Assembly: GCF_000721605.1 (NCBI RefSeq)
Contig: NZ_JOIZ01000015.1
Coordinates: forward strand, 212,480-276,479
From: Streptomyces sp. NRRL S-37
GTDB taxonomy: Bacteria; Actinomycetota; Actinomycetes; Streptomycetales; Streptomycetaceae
Reading direction: 5' to 3'
Length of the DNA stretch: 64,000 nucleotides
Part shown: positions 25,648 to 32,929 of the stretch, piece by piece
Layout of the letters: the number at the start of each line of letters is the position of its first letter
Position numbering within the stretch: position 1 is the stretch's first letter
Notes under the pieces: model-generated
What the model was told of the DNA's origin: nothing
Databases searched by the model: none
What the model saw: the letters and a program-made list of their open reading frames with translations, nothing else
Translations under genes and position numbers: made by a program

Positions 25648-26745
25648 TCAGGCGGACGAGCCGTCGGCCGGCGGTGCGGGCGGCGGGTCGGAGAGCTGTT
25701 CGCGCAGATAGTTCCAGACGACCGCGATCAGCGCGGCCACCGGTACGGCGAGCAGGCTGCCGACGATGCCGGAGAGGCTGCCGCCGAGCGTCACCGCCAG
25801 CAGGACGACCGCCGCGTGCAGTCCGAGACCACGGCTCTGGATCATGGGCTGGAACACGTTGCCCTCGAGCTGCTGCACCACGACGATGACGGCCAGCACG
25901 AGCAGCGCGTCCGTCAGGCCGTTGGACACCAGCGCGATCAGCACCGCGACGAAGCCGGCGAACAGGGCGCCCACGATGGGCACGAACGCGGACACGAAGG
26001 TCAGCACCGACAGCGGCAGCACCAGGGGGACGTCCAGGATCCACAGGCCCAGGCCGATCAGTACGGCGTCGATCAGGCCGACGAGCGCCTGGGACCGTAC
26101 GAACGAGCCCAGGGTGAGCCAGCACCGCTCGGCGACGGCGGGCACGTCCGCGGCGAGCCGGCCGGGGAGCTGCCGGCCGAGCCAGGGCAGGAAGCGCGGG
26201 CCGTCCTTGAGGAAGAAGAACATCAGGAAGAGCGCGAGGACGGCCGTGACCACACCGCTGAAGAGGGTGCTCACGCCGGTGACGGCGGTGGTGGCGATGG
26301 CCCCGGCGCTGTCCTGGATGCGGGCGGTCGCGGTGTCGAAGGCATCCGCGATCTGGGCGTCGTCGATGTTCAGCGGCGGCCCCGCGGCCCATTCGCGCAG
26401 CTTCTGGACGCCCTCGACGACCCCGTCGGTCAGCTCGCCGGCCTCCGATGCCACGGGTACCGCGATCAGGGCCGCGGTGCCCGCGGCCACCGCCAGGAAC
26501 AGCACGGTCACCAGGGAGGCGGCGAGCGCGGGGGCCAGGCCGAGCCGGCGCAGGAAACGGGTCGGGGGCCAGGTGAGCGTGGTGAGGAGGAGACCGACTA
26601 TCAGCGGCCAGACCACCGACCACATCCGGCCCAGCACCCACAGCACCACCGCCGCCGCCACCAGGACCAGCAGCAGCTCACCGGAGACGCGCGCCGACGT
26701 GCGCAGCGCGGCGCGGGTTCTCCCCGCGTTCAACGTGGCAGACAT
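25648..26745 (-). CDS. AI-2E family transporter (TqsA/PerM-like permease)
   Basis: A 365-residue membrane protein with about eight hydrophobic segments and the family's typical periplasm-facing loop after the third. Conserved features are WPPTRFLRRLGLAP, FFLKDGPRFLPWL and the C-terminal GNVFQPMIQSRGLGLHAAVVLL. The name comes from TqsA, but most actinobacterial members probably export other small molecules or ions, so no autoinducer-2 role is claimed. The C-terminus is proline-rich and polar. It is followed at 35 bp by the class V aminotransferase gene and is divergent from the SpoIIE-type phosphatase gene. Confidence 0.88.
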   Translation of the reverse strand: MSATLNAGRTRAALRTSARVSGELLLVLVAAAVVLWVLGRMWSVVWPLIVGLLLTTLTWPPTRFLRRLGLAPALAASLVTVLFLAVAAGTAALIAVPVASEAGELTDGVVEGVQKLREWAAGPPLNIDDAQIADAFDTATARIQDSAGAIATTAVTGVSTLFSGVVTAVLALFLMFFFLKDGPRFLPWLGRQLPGRLAADVPAVAERCWLTLGSFVRSQALVGLIDAVLIGLGLWILDVPLVLPLSVLTFVSAFVPIVGALFAGFVAVLIALVSNGLTDALLVLAVIVVVQQLEGNVFQPMIQSRGLGLHAAVVLLAVTLGGSLSGIVGSLLAVPVAALIAVVWNYLREQLSDPPPAPPADGSSA

Positions 26746-26867
26746 GAGGGCACCTTATGGGGCCCGCCGGGCACGGTGATCCCCCGGGATCCGCCCGGGA
26801 GGACGTCCGGCGGGGTTCCACCGTGTCGGCCGGGGGACGGCCGGGGCCGGTGAGGCAGACTGAGGTC

Positions 26868-29489
26868 ATGGCCGACCTCGATGCCCGCGGGACACCGTCG
26901 CGTCGGTTCCCTCCGGCGCCGCAGAGCGTGGCGGAGGCCCGGCGGTTCGTGCGGGCCGCCCTCGACGGTGCCGCACCGGACCTGGTGGACACGGCTCAGC
27001 TGCTGGTCAGTGAGCTGGTCACCAATGTCGTCCTGCATGCCCGTACCGAGGCCGAGGTGACGGTCCGTGTCGACGACGGCACGGTCCATGTGCGGGTCGG
27101 CGACCGCCGGCCGGACCGCGGGCTCGTGCGGCACGGATGCCCGCCCTACGCCGGTACGGGGCAGGGTCTGCCGCTGATCGCCGGACTGTCGTCCCGGCGG
27201 GGCGTCGAGACCGGTGCCGGGGGCAAGACGGTCTGGTTCGAGCTGCGGCCCGAGGGGCCGCCCCGGCGTCCGGACGGCTGGGAGCCCGCCGAGGCACCCT
27301 CCGTGCCGGGACCGACGGTGACGCTGCTCGACGTGCCGGCGGCACTCTACGCGGCGGCTCAGCAGCACCGGCACGCCCTGCTGCGCGAGGTGACCCTGGC
27401 CGTCGCCGCCGGCCACGATCTCGGTGTGCCCCCGAAGGACCTGGCCGTCGCGCTGGACACGAGCCAGCTGATCACCGCGTCCCTGACGGCCGTGTTGCGG
27501 CGGGAGCCCGCCGGGCAGGCGATCCGCTCACTGCCCCTGTCGGTGCCGCCGGACGCCGAGCCGTCGGTGCAGACCCTGCGCGCGGTGCTCGACCTGGTCG
27601 AGGAGAGCGCCCGTGAGGAGCTCCTGCTGACGCTCCCGGCGCTGCCGCGGCAGCGTCTCTTCCACCAGTGGCTGTTCGACCAGATCGTCGGCCAGCTGGC
27701 GGGGGCGCCCCCTACGGCGTGGACGGTGATGCCCGGGGATCCGGGCACCAGCCCCTCGGAGCTGGTGGCGTGGGACGCCGGGCAGGTGCAGGCGAGCAGG
27801 ACTCCGACGATCGCCGCCGACGAGCGGAACCGGATCATCGCGGCGAACGGGCCGGCGGCGGACCTGCTCGGCTGGCACGTGGACGACCTCGTCGGGCGTC
27901 CGCTCACCACCCTCGTCCCGGAACACCTCCGCAGACGGCACGTCGCGGCGTTCACGTCCCTGCTGCTCAGCGGGCAGCCCCGGATCCTGGGCCGCTCGGT
28001 GCCGCTGCCCGCGCTGCACCGCGACGGCCGGCTGATCCCCGTACGGCTGTTCATCCAGCCGCAGGAGACGGCCGACGGCCGTACCGTCTTCGTCGCCCAG
28101 CTCGCCCCGCGGGCGGCCGTTCCCGGCCCCGCCACGGACCTGCCCGGCCGCGTCCGGTCCCCGGCACAGGAGGAACCGGAGCGGCTGCCCCCGCCGGCCG
28201 CCGGCGACCCCGGCCGGGACGCGGACCGGCCCACGCTGGAGCGGCTGTCGCTGCTGGCCGAGACATCGGCCGCGCTGAGCAACGCCCCGCACCTGGAAGA
28301 GGGGCTGGAGCGGGTGGGCCGGATCATCACCCGGCGGCTGGCCGACTGGTGCGCGGTGGACCTGTTCACGGAGAGCGGCCAGGTGGAGCGGGTCGCCCTC
28401 ACCCACCGCTCGCCCCGCGGCCCCCGGCCCGAGGAGTACGAGGGCCGGCTCCCGCCGGTGTCCGACGCCGCCCGCGGTCCCCTGGCCCGTGCGCTGCGCG
28501 GGGCGGGCCCGCTGCTGCTCACCGGGCCGCCGCCGTCCAGCCAGGTCGCGAGCCCTCTGGACGCCCATTACCTGGGGCTGTTCCGGATCATGGGCGCGGA
28601 CAGCGCGGTCGTCGCCCCGCTGCGGGCCCGCAGGCAGATCATCGGCGCCCTCACGGTGGCCCGCCGCGGACCCGGGACGCCGTTCACGGAAGAGGATCTG
28701 CCGCTGGTCCACGACCTGGTGCGCGGTCTCGCCCTGGGCGTGGACAACCTCCGTCTCCACCAGGAGACGCGCAACATCGCCGAACGTCTCCAGCGGTCGC
28801 TGCTGCCGAGGCTGCCGGAGGTCGGTCATCTGCGGCTGGCCGCCCGCTACGCCTCCTCCTCCGCCACCGCGCAGGTCGGCGGTGACTGGTACGACGGCTT
28901 CCTCCTGCCCGGCGGGGACACGGCGCTGGTCATCGGCGACGTCACCGGGCACGACCTGGACGCGGCCATCGCCATGAGCCAGCTGCGCAGCATGCTGCGG
29001 GGCATCGCCGTGGACCGTCAGGAGCCGCCCGAGACCGTTCTGCGCCGCCTGGACATGGCGAGCCACAGCCTCTATCCCGAGTCCACCGCCACCTGTATCT
29101 ATGCCCTGGTCAAGGGCCGTGAGGACGGCCCCTGGGAACTGATGCACTCCTCCGCCGGGCATCCGCCGCCGCTGCTCGTCGAACCGGACGGCCGCACCCG
29201 CTATCTGGAGGGCGGCTCGGGGCTGCTGCTCGGGGTGGATCCCCGGGTGTCCCGTCCCCGGGCCCGGGACGCGATCCCGGCGCACGCGACGGTGCTGCTG
29301 TACACCGACGGACTGATCGAACGCCGGGGAGAACACCTGGACGACGCCATGGAGCGGCTCCGCCGGCATGCCGCGGCGCTGGCCCGGGAGCCGCTCGACG
29401 TGTTCTGCGACGAGTTGCTCATCGGGCTGGGCGCCGACAGCGACGACGACATCGCCGTCCTGGCCGTGCGGCCCGTACCGGCGCGCTGA
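26868..29489 (+). CDS. SpoIIE-family protein phosphatase with ATPase, PAS and GAF domains
   Basis: An 873-residue signalling protein. In order it has an anti-sigma-type histidine-kinase ATPase (1-140, with LLVSELVTNVVLHA as the N-box), a helical spacer (150-300), a PAS domain (about 320-430, RNRIIAANGPAADLLGW), a GAF domain (about 480-640) and a PP2C/SpoIIE phosphatase (about 655-870, with metal-binding GDWYDGF and GDVTGHD). Such proteins control sigma factors by phosphorylating and dephosphorylating anti-sigma antagonists. It has both the kinase-like and the phosphatase domain in one chain. Start ATG 26868 is chosen over the GTG six codons upstream. No sigma or anti-sigma gene is adjacent, so its partner is encoded elsewhere. 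Confidence 0.9.
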   Translation: MADLDARGTPSRRFPPAPQSVAEARRFVRAALDGAAPDLVDTAQLLVSELVTNVVLHARTEAEVTVRVDDGTVHVRVGDRRPDRGLVRHGCPPYAGTGQGLPLIAGLSSRRGVETGAGGKTVWFELRPEGPPRRPDGWEPAEAPSVPGPTVTLLDVPAALYAAAQQHRHALLREVTLAVAAGHDLGVPPKDLAVALDTSQLITASLTAVLRREPAGQAIRSLPLSVPPDAEPSVQTLRAVLDLVEESAREELLLTLPALPRQRLFHQWLFDQIVGQLAGAPPTAWTVMPGDPGTSPSELVAWDAGQVQASRTPTIAADERNRIIAANGPAADLLGWHVDDLVGRPLTTLVPEHLRRRHVAAFTSLLLSGQPRILGRSVPLPALHRDGRLIPVRLFIQPQETADGRTVFVAQLAPRAAVPGPATDLPGRVRSPAQEEPERLPPPAAGDPGRDADRPTLERLSLLAETSAALSNAPHLEEGLERVGRIITRRLADWCAVDLFTESGQVERVALTHRSPRGPRPEEYEGRLPPVSDAARGPLARALRGAGPLLLTGPPPSSQVASPLDAHYLGLFRIMGADSAVVAPLRARRQIIGALTVARRGPGTPFTEEDLPLVHDLVRGLALGVDNLRLHQETRNIAERLQRSLLPRLPEVGHLRLAARYASSSATAQVGGDWYDGFLLPGGDTALVIGDVTGHDLDAAIAMSQLRSMLRGIAVDRQEPPETVLRRLDMASHSLYPESTATCIYALVKGREDGPWELMHSSAGHPPPLLVEPDGRTRYLEGGSGLLLGVDPRVSRPRARDAIPAHATVLLYTDGLIERRGEHLDDAMERLRRHAAALAREPLDVFCDELLIGLGADSDDDIAVLAVRPVPAR

Positions 29490-29507
29490 CCGGTGTCCCG
29501 CGGTGGC

Positions 29508-29544
29508 CCGGTGGCGGCGCTTCCGGTCCGGGCGCCGCCACCGG
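29508..29544. terminator. 13-bp bidirectional terminator
   Basis: Perfect 13-base arms (29508-29520 and 29532-29544) fill the 60-bp gap between the convergent SpoIIE-type phosphatase gene and the GH64 gene, so both can terminate here. Confidence 0.8.
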
Positions 29545-29549
29545 CCCGG

Positions 29550-30755
29550 TCAGTTGAAGGAGTCGAGGGTCAGGGACGCCTCGCTCGGGTTGCCGTCGTG
29601 GACGAGCGACTCGTGGTTGCCGACGTCGTCGAAGGCGAAGGCGTACGCCTTGCCGTCGGCCATCTGCGCGTGGACGGCGCGGGCGTAGTGGTTGGTGACG
29701 GAGTCCTGGTAGAAGCCGCCGGAGCCGGAGTCGGGCTGGTTGGGGTTGGTCAGGAGCGTGGAGCGGTTGAAGCCCGCGCAGAGGGTGCGCGAAATGGGGC
29801 CGCGTACCTGGTCGTTCGGGGCGTCGAGCCTGCGGTGGCAGCCGAAGACGGAGGAGGCGTCCGGCTTCTGGAAGCTGGTGACGACGGCGCCCGAGGCGTT
29901 GGTGAAGTTCATGACGTCACCCGAGACCCGGCCGTAGTACTTGACGCCGGGCTGGTCGGTGAAGGGCGTGACCGTGAGGGTGGAGCCGGAGTACTTCCGC
30001 CAGACCCGGTTGATGTAGTCGTCCATGACCGACGCCGGCAGGGCGCCCGTCTCCAGTCCGTACAGCGGGGACAGCGCGCGCAGTACGGTGCCGTCGGAGC
30101 GGGTCTGGACCAGGTTGCCCCAGCCTCCGGACTGCCCCCTGAGGGTGTTGAGGACCGCGTTGTAGCCGCCGGGCTTGAGCCTGCCGGTGCTCGTCGTGCT
30201 GCCGTCGGCGCGCCGCACACCCACCGAGTAGGGCGCGGAGAACATGTCGACCTGGGTGCTGTTGAGCCACAGGCCCGCGTCGTTGAGCGTGTACTCGGAC
30301 CAGTTGAAGAGGATGTTCCGGTTGGGGTCCGACGGGTTCTGCACGGCGGGCTGCACCAGTCCGCCGGTGGTCAGCTTGAACACGAGTTTCTGACCGTAGG
30401 AGAAGTAGATGCGGCCGGAGAACTTGGGGACGCGGATGGTCGTGGACCGTCCCGCCGCCGGGCCCGTGATCGAGGCGTCGGGCGCGGGAGTGGGCGGGTT
30501 GCCGCCGGCCGGCCAGGGGTGGAAGGTGCCGCTCGCGTCGGCCCAGCCCTGTCTGCCGGTCGAGAGCTGGGTGCCGAGGTTGTAGATGTACACCTGGTCG
30601 CCGCGGCCCGAGTTGTTGGTGATCTTGAGGGGGATGGTGTCCGGGACCGCCGCGTGGGCGGGGGCGGCCGTCCCCGCGGTGAGCAGTGAGCCGGCGATCA
30701 CCGCGGCGATGGCCGTCCCCGCGGTGAGGACGCGGCGTCCGAGCAATCGGAGCAT
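29550..30755 (-). CDS. Secreted GH64 beta-1,3-glucanase
   Basis: A 401-residue exported enzyme. A Sec signal peptide (1-36, cleavage after AHA) is followed by a glycoside hydrolase 64 domain with KITNNSGRGDQVYIYNL at its start, the sugar-binding region RIYFSYGQKLVFKL (about 115-128) and TLNDAGLWLNSTQVDMFSAPYSVGV carrying the likely catalytic acid. GH64 enzymes release laminaripentaose from beta-1,3-glucan, a main component of fungal walls. Start ATG 30755 follows GGAGG. A perfect LacI-type palindrome sits 41 bp upstream. It directly neighbours the antifungal polyene cluster. A cooperative antifungal role is an inference. Confidence 0.93.
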   Translation of the reverse strand: MLRLLGRRVLTAGTAIAAVIAGSLLTAGTAAPAHAAVPDTIPLKITNNSGRGDQVYIYNLGTQLSTGRQGWADASGTFHPWPAGGNPPTPAPDASITGPAAGRSTTIRVPKFSGRIYFSYGQKLVFKLTTGGLVQPAVQNPSDPNRNILFNWSEYTLNDAGLWLNSTQVDMFSAPYSVGVRRADGSTTSTGRLKPGGYNAVLNTLRGQSGGWGNLVQTRSDGTVLRALSPLYGLETGALPASVMDDYINRVWRKYSGSTLTVTPFTDQPGVKYYGRVSGDVMNFTNASGAVVTSFQKPDASSVFGCHRRLDAPNDQVRGPISRTLCAGFNRSTLLTNPNQPDSGSGGFYQDSVTNHYARAVHAQMADGKAYAFAFDDVGNHESLVHDGNPSEASLTLDSFN

Positions 30756-30795
30756 GCTCTGCCTCCGTTCGACTTCGTCGGTGGGGGGAAGGGAA

Positions 30796-30809
30796 TGAGA
30801 GCGCTCTCA
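30796..30809. promoter_or_regulatory. LacI-family operator upstream of the GH64 gene
   Basis: TGAGAGCGCTCTCA is a perfect 14-bp palindrome, one base per arm away from TGGGAGCGCTCCCA, the site of the Streptomyces cellobiose repressor CebR and its relatives. At 41 bp before the start codon it should make the glucanase sugar-inducible. The repressor gene is not in the window. Confidence 0.8.
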
Positions 30810-30848
30810 AGCGTTCCGCTTTGATGTACACCTGTCAACCATGTGGCG

Positions 30849-30877
30849 CGCACGCGCCCCGTGCCGGGGCGCGTGCG
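30849..30877 (-). terminator. Terminator at the left end of the polyene cluster
   Basis: Perfect 12-base arms (30849-30860 and 30866-30877) with a five-base loop begin 2 bp beyond the stop of pabC. It closes the leftward transcription unit and separates the cluster from the GH64 gene. Confidence 0.85.
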
Positions 30878-30879
30878 GA

Positions 30880-31653
30880 CTACAGCCTCTCGGCCGGGAG
30901 CGACGCGTAGCGTTCGGCGAGGCCGGTCACCACCGGGTGGTCGGCGGGGAACACGAGGTCGTCCACCTGGGTGACGGGGACCACCCCGACGGCGGCGTTG
31001 GTCGCGAACACGGCCTCGCACTCGGCGAGTTCGGGCAAGGTGACGCGGGCGCTCGTCCCGGCACCGGCGCGGCGCAGGAGCTCGCGGGCGGTGCCCGCCA
31101 GCGCCGGGCCGTCGGGCCAGACCACCCGGCCCTCACGGACGACGCCGACGTTCCAGGTACTGCCCTCCAGCACCGTCGAGTCGCCGTCCGTGAACAGGAC
31201 GTCGTCGAAGCCGGCCCGCCGCGCCTCGCGCCGCAGCCGCAGCACGCCGAACAGTCCGACGCCCTTCACCTCCGGCAGGTCCCGGAGGTGGACGGCGGAC
31301 CGCACCCGCAGCGGCTCCGCCCCGGCGGCGGGCGCGGGCCTGGCCGTCACCAGCACCCGCGGGTCCGCGTCCTGCGCGATGGTGCCGAGGTGGAGGGCCG
31401 GATCGAAGACGGTGATCCGTACGGTGCGCCGGCCCGTGGCCGGCACCGCCCGGCGCGCCCAGGCCCGCACCCGTGCGAGGTCGAGCGGCGCGTCGAAGAG
31501 GACACGGCAGTCCCGGGCCAGACGGTCGAGGTGCAGTTCCGGTCCGCGGACCCGGCCGTCCTCGACCGCCATGGTGGTGAAGTGGCCGTAGTTGGTCAGG
31601 GCCAGGGCCCGCAGCGCCTCCGGGTCGGCGGGCGAGCCGTTCAGTTCGGTCAT
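30880..31653 (-). CDS. pabC: Aminodeoxychorismate lyase (class IV aminotransferase fold)
   Basis: A 257-residue fold-type IV PLP enzyme. The PLP lysine is K130 (DLPEVKGVG) and the class signature is E163 in VLEGSTWNVG. Such lyases convert 4-amino-4-deoxychorismate to p-aminobenzoate and pyruvate, completing the PabAB reaction. Start ATG 31653 has no strong ribosome binding site, and a GTG a few codons upstream is possible. It lies 85 bp downstream of fscRI on the same strand and is probably read with the regulators. The cluster context (PABA-starter PKS and pabAB) supports this role over branched-chain or D-amino-acid aminotransferase, which share the fold. Confidence 0.85.
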   Translation of the reverse strand: MTELNGSPADPEALRALALTNYGHFTTMAVEDGRVRGPELHLDRLARDCRVLFDAPLDLARVRAWARRAVPATGRRTVRITVFDPALHLGTIAQDADPRVLVTARPAPAAGAEPLRVRSAVHLRDLPEVKGVGLFGVLRLRREARRAGFDDVLFTDGDSTVLEGSTWNVGVVREGRVVWPDGPALAGTARELLRRAGAGTSARVTLPELAECEAVFATNAAVGVVPVTQVDDLVFPADHPVVTGLAERYASLPAERL

Positions 31654-31738
31654 GGAGTCCACCGTGCCACCCGCCGGGGAGAGAGAGGTCACCGGTCGCC
31701 GCCCCGGCGGAACGTGTCCCGGCCGACGGGTACCGGGG

Positions 31739-32422
31739 TCACTTGATGAAGTCCTCGACGACCTTCGGCGGCCAGGTGCCGACCTTGAGCACGCCCATGG
31801 AGTAGGCCCGGGACACCAGGGCGGCCCGGTTCGGCACCTTGAGCTTCCGGAGCAGACCGGAGACGTGGTACTCGACTCCCTGGCGGCTGAGGTAGAGGCG
31901 GGAGGCGAGCGGCACGGTGGAGACACCGGCGGCTATGCCTTCGAGGATGCGGGCGTCCACCTCGCTGAGAAGCTTCTTCCGGGGCACCACGACCCCGGAG
32001 TCCGGGCTCTCCTCGTCCGCCGCGGGCAGCATCACCAGGATCGCGGCGACGTCCGGGATGTGGCTGCCGCGCACCGCCATCGCGGTCATCGGGAGCGTGT
32101 GCGCGGTGTCCTGGCCCACGGTGATGACCTCGGTGGCGAACCGGTGCCCCTTGCCCTCCAGCACGCGTGAGAACTGCCGCATCAGGGGCTGACGGACGCT
32201 GGGGTGCACCAGGTCGCAGAAGGGCCGGCCGCAGAGCTCCTCCGCGGGACCGCCGAACCGGCGGTCGAACTCCTGATTGACCTGCTGGATGGTCAGGGCG
32301 GGGTCCAGACAGGCCACCGAGGTGGGGGAACCGTGGACGCCGGCGGCCGCGGCGTCCAGCCCTTCGGGCCCGTCGGCGGCGAGCGGACGATCCATGACGA
32401 GGTCGTGGGGGGAGAGCGTCAA
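31739..32422 (-). CDS. fscRI: PAS-LuxR pathway activator (PimM/FscRI type)
   Basis: A 227-residue two-domain regulator. A PAS sensor (about 30-125, VACLDPALTIQQVNQEFDRR) is followed by a LuxR helix-turn-helix (about 150-212, LYLSRQGVEYHVSGLLRKLK). Polyene clusters encode exactly this architecture (PimM, NysRIV, AmphRIV, FscRI). These bind palindromes with the consensus CTVGGGAWWTCCCBAG at structural gene promoters. The TTG at 32422 is the longest start and has AAGGG about 10 nt upstream. ATG 32395 is an alternative without a clear site. Its own promoter is at 32541-32570. Candidate target boxes lie at 41702, 49751 and, weakly, 32864. Confidence 0.92.
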   Translation of the reverse strand: MTLSPHDLVMDRPLAADGPEGLDAAAAGVHGSPTSVACLDPALTIQQVNQEFDRRFGGPAEELCGRPFCDLVHPSVRQPLMRQFSRVLEGKGHRFATEVITVGQDTAHTLPMTAMAVRGSHIPDVAAILVMLPAADEESPDSGVVVPRKKLLSEVDARILEGIAAGVSTVPLASRLYLSRQGVEYHVSGLLRKLKVPNRAALVSRAYSMGVLKVGTWPPKVVEDFIK

Positions 32423-32540
32423 GGGACTCAGACCCTTCTGCGTGGTGCGGCGAGGGAACCAAGAACACGGACGTCTTTCGGAGAGGGCTCGGAAGTGCCC
32501 GATCCCTCTGGAAAGCCGTGCCGGTGAGTGAATGATGCGG

Positions 32541-32570
32541 AGATTACGGAGACGGGTATCCGCGGGTCAA
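32541..32570 (-). promoter_or_regulatory. fscRI promoter
   Basis: Read leftwards, TTGACC (32570-32565) and TAATCT (32546-32541) are separated by 18 bp, a good housekeeping-type promoter. Transcription would begin near 32534 and give a leader of about 110 nt before fscRI. Confidence 0.6.
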
Positions 32571-32848
32571 TGTGGAGCGGGGCCGGCCCGCCAATACTGT
32601 GGTCGACCCTTCGGTAGGTACGGTCCCGCACCGAAGGAGTCCGGTGCCCGGGGTTCGGTGTGCCCGTGGCGTCCGCGAGCGGGCAGGTCACTCATGCCGC
32701 GAGAAAACCCCTGGTGGGAGCATGCAGAGGAGCGCGGTCGGCGCTCTGGGTCGATGGGAGCGGTCCCACAGGGGGCGGCCGGGCCCGCCGTGGGCGGGCG
32801 GGCGGTCCGCGGGCGGGGCTCCGCCACACCGTGAGCCCGGCACACGGA

Positions 32849-32895
32849 AACGCCCGGGCACGGTGAGGGAATTCCACACACCGTTTCCGGGCGTT
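32849..32895. promoter_or_regulatory. Nested 47-bp dyad with PAS-LuxR-like core, possible fscRII terminator
   Basis: Three inverted repeats share one centre near 32872: AACGCCCGG/CCGGGCGTT, ACGGTG/CACCGT and GGAATTCC. The 16-mer at 32864-32879 matches 12 of 16 positions of the PimM-type consensus. It lies 35 bp past the fscRII stop, so it may be a terminator, a regulator site, or both. Confidence 0.45.
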
Positions 32896-32929
32896 CGGAA
32901 AGGGCTTGCTCTCTGAAGTCGGATACCTT

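Larger units (their letters stand above)
32423..32929. other. Intergenic region between fscRII and fscRI
   Basis: These 507 bp hold no credible gene; short frames in it lack family features and ribosome binding sites. They contain the fscRI promoter (32541-32570) and a large nested dyad (32849-32895) with a GGGAATTCC core. Confidence 0.65.

Noticed and set aside
25648..26745. Quorum-sensing (AI-2) exporter
   Set aside because: The family name is historical and most members have other or unknown substrates; no AI-2 genes are nearby.
32532..32834. 100-residue open frame between fscRII and fscRI
   Set aside because: No ribosome binding site, arginine/glycine-rich composition and overlap with the fscRI promoter argue against a gene.
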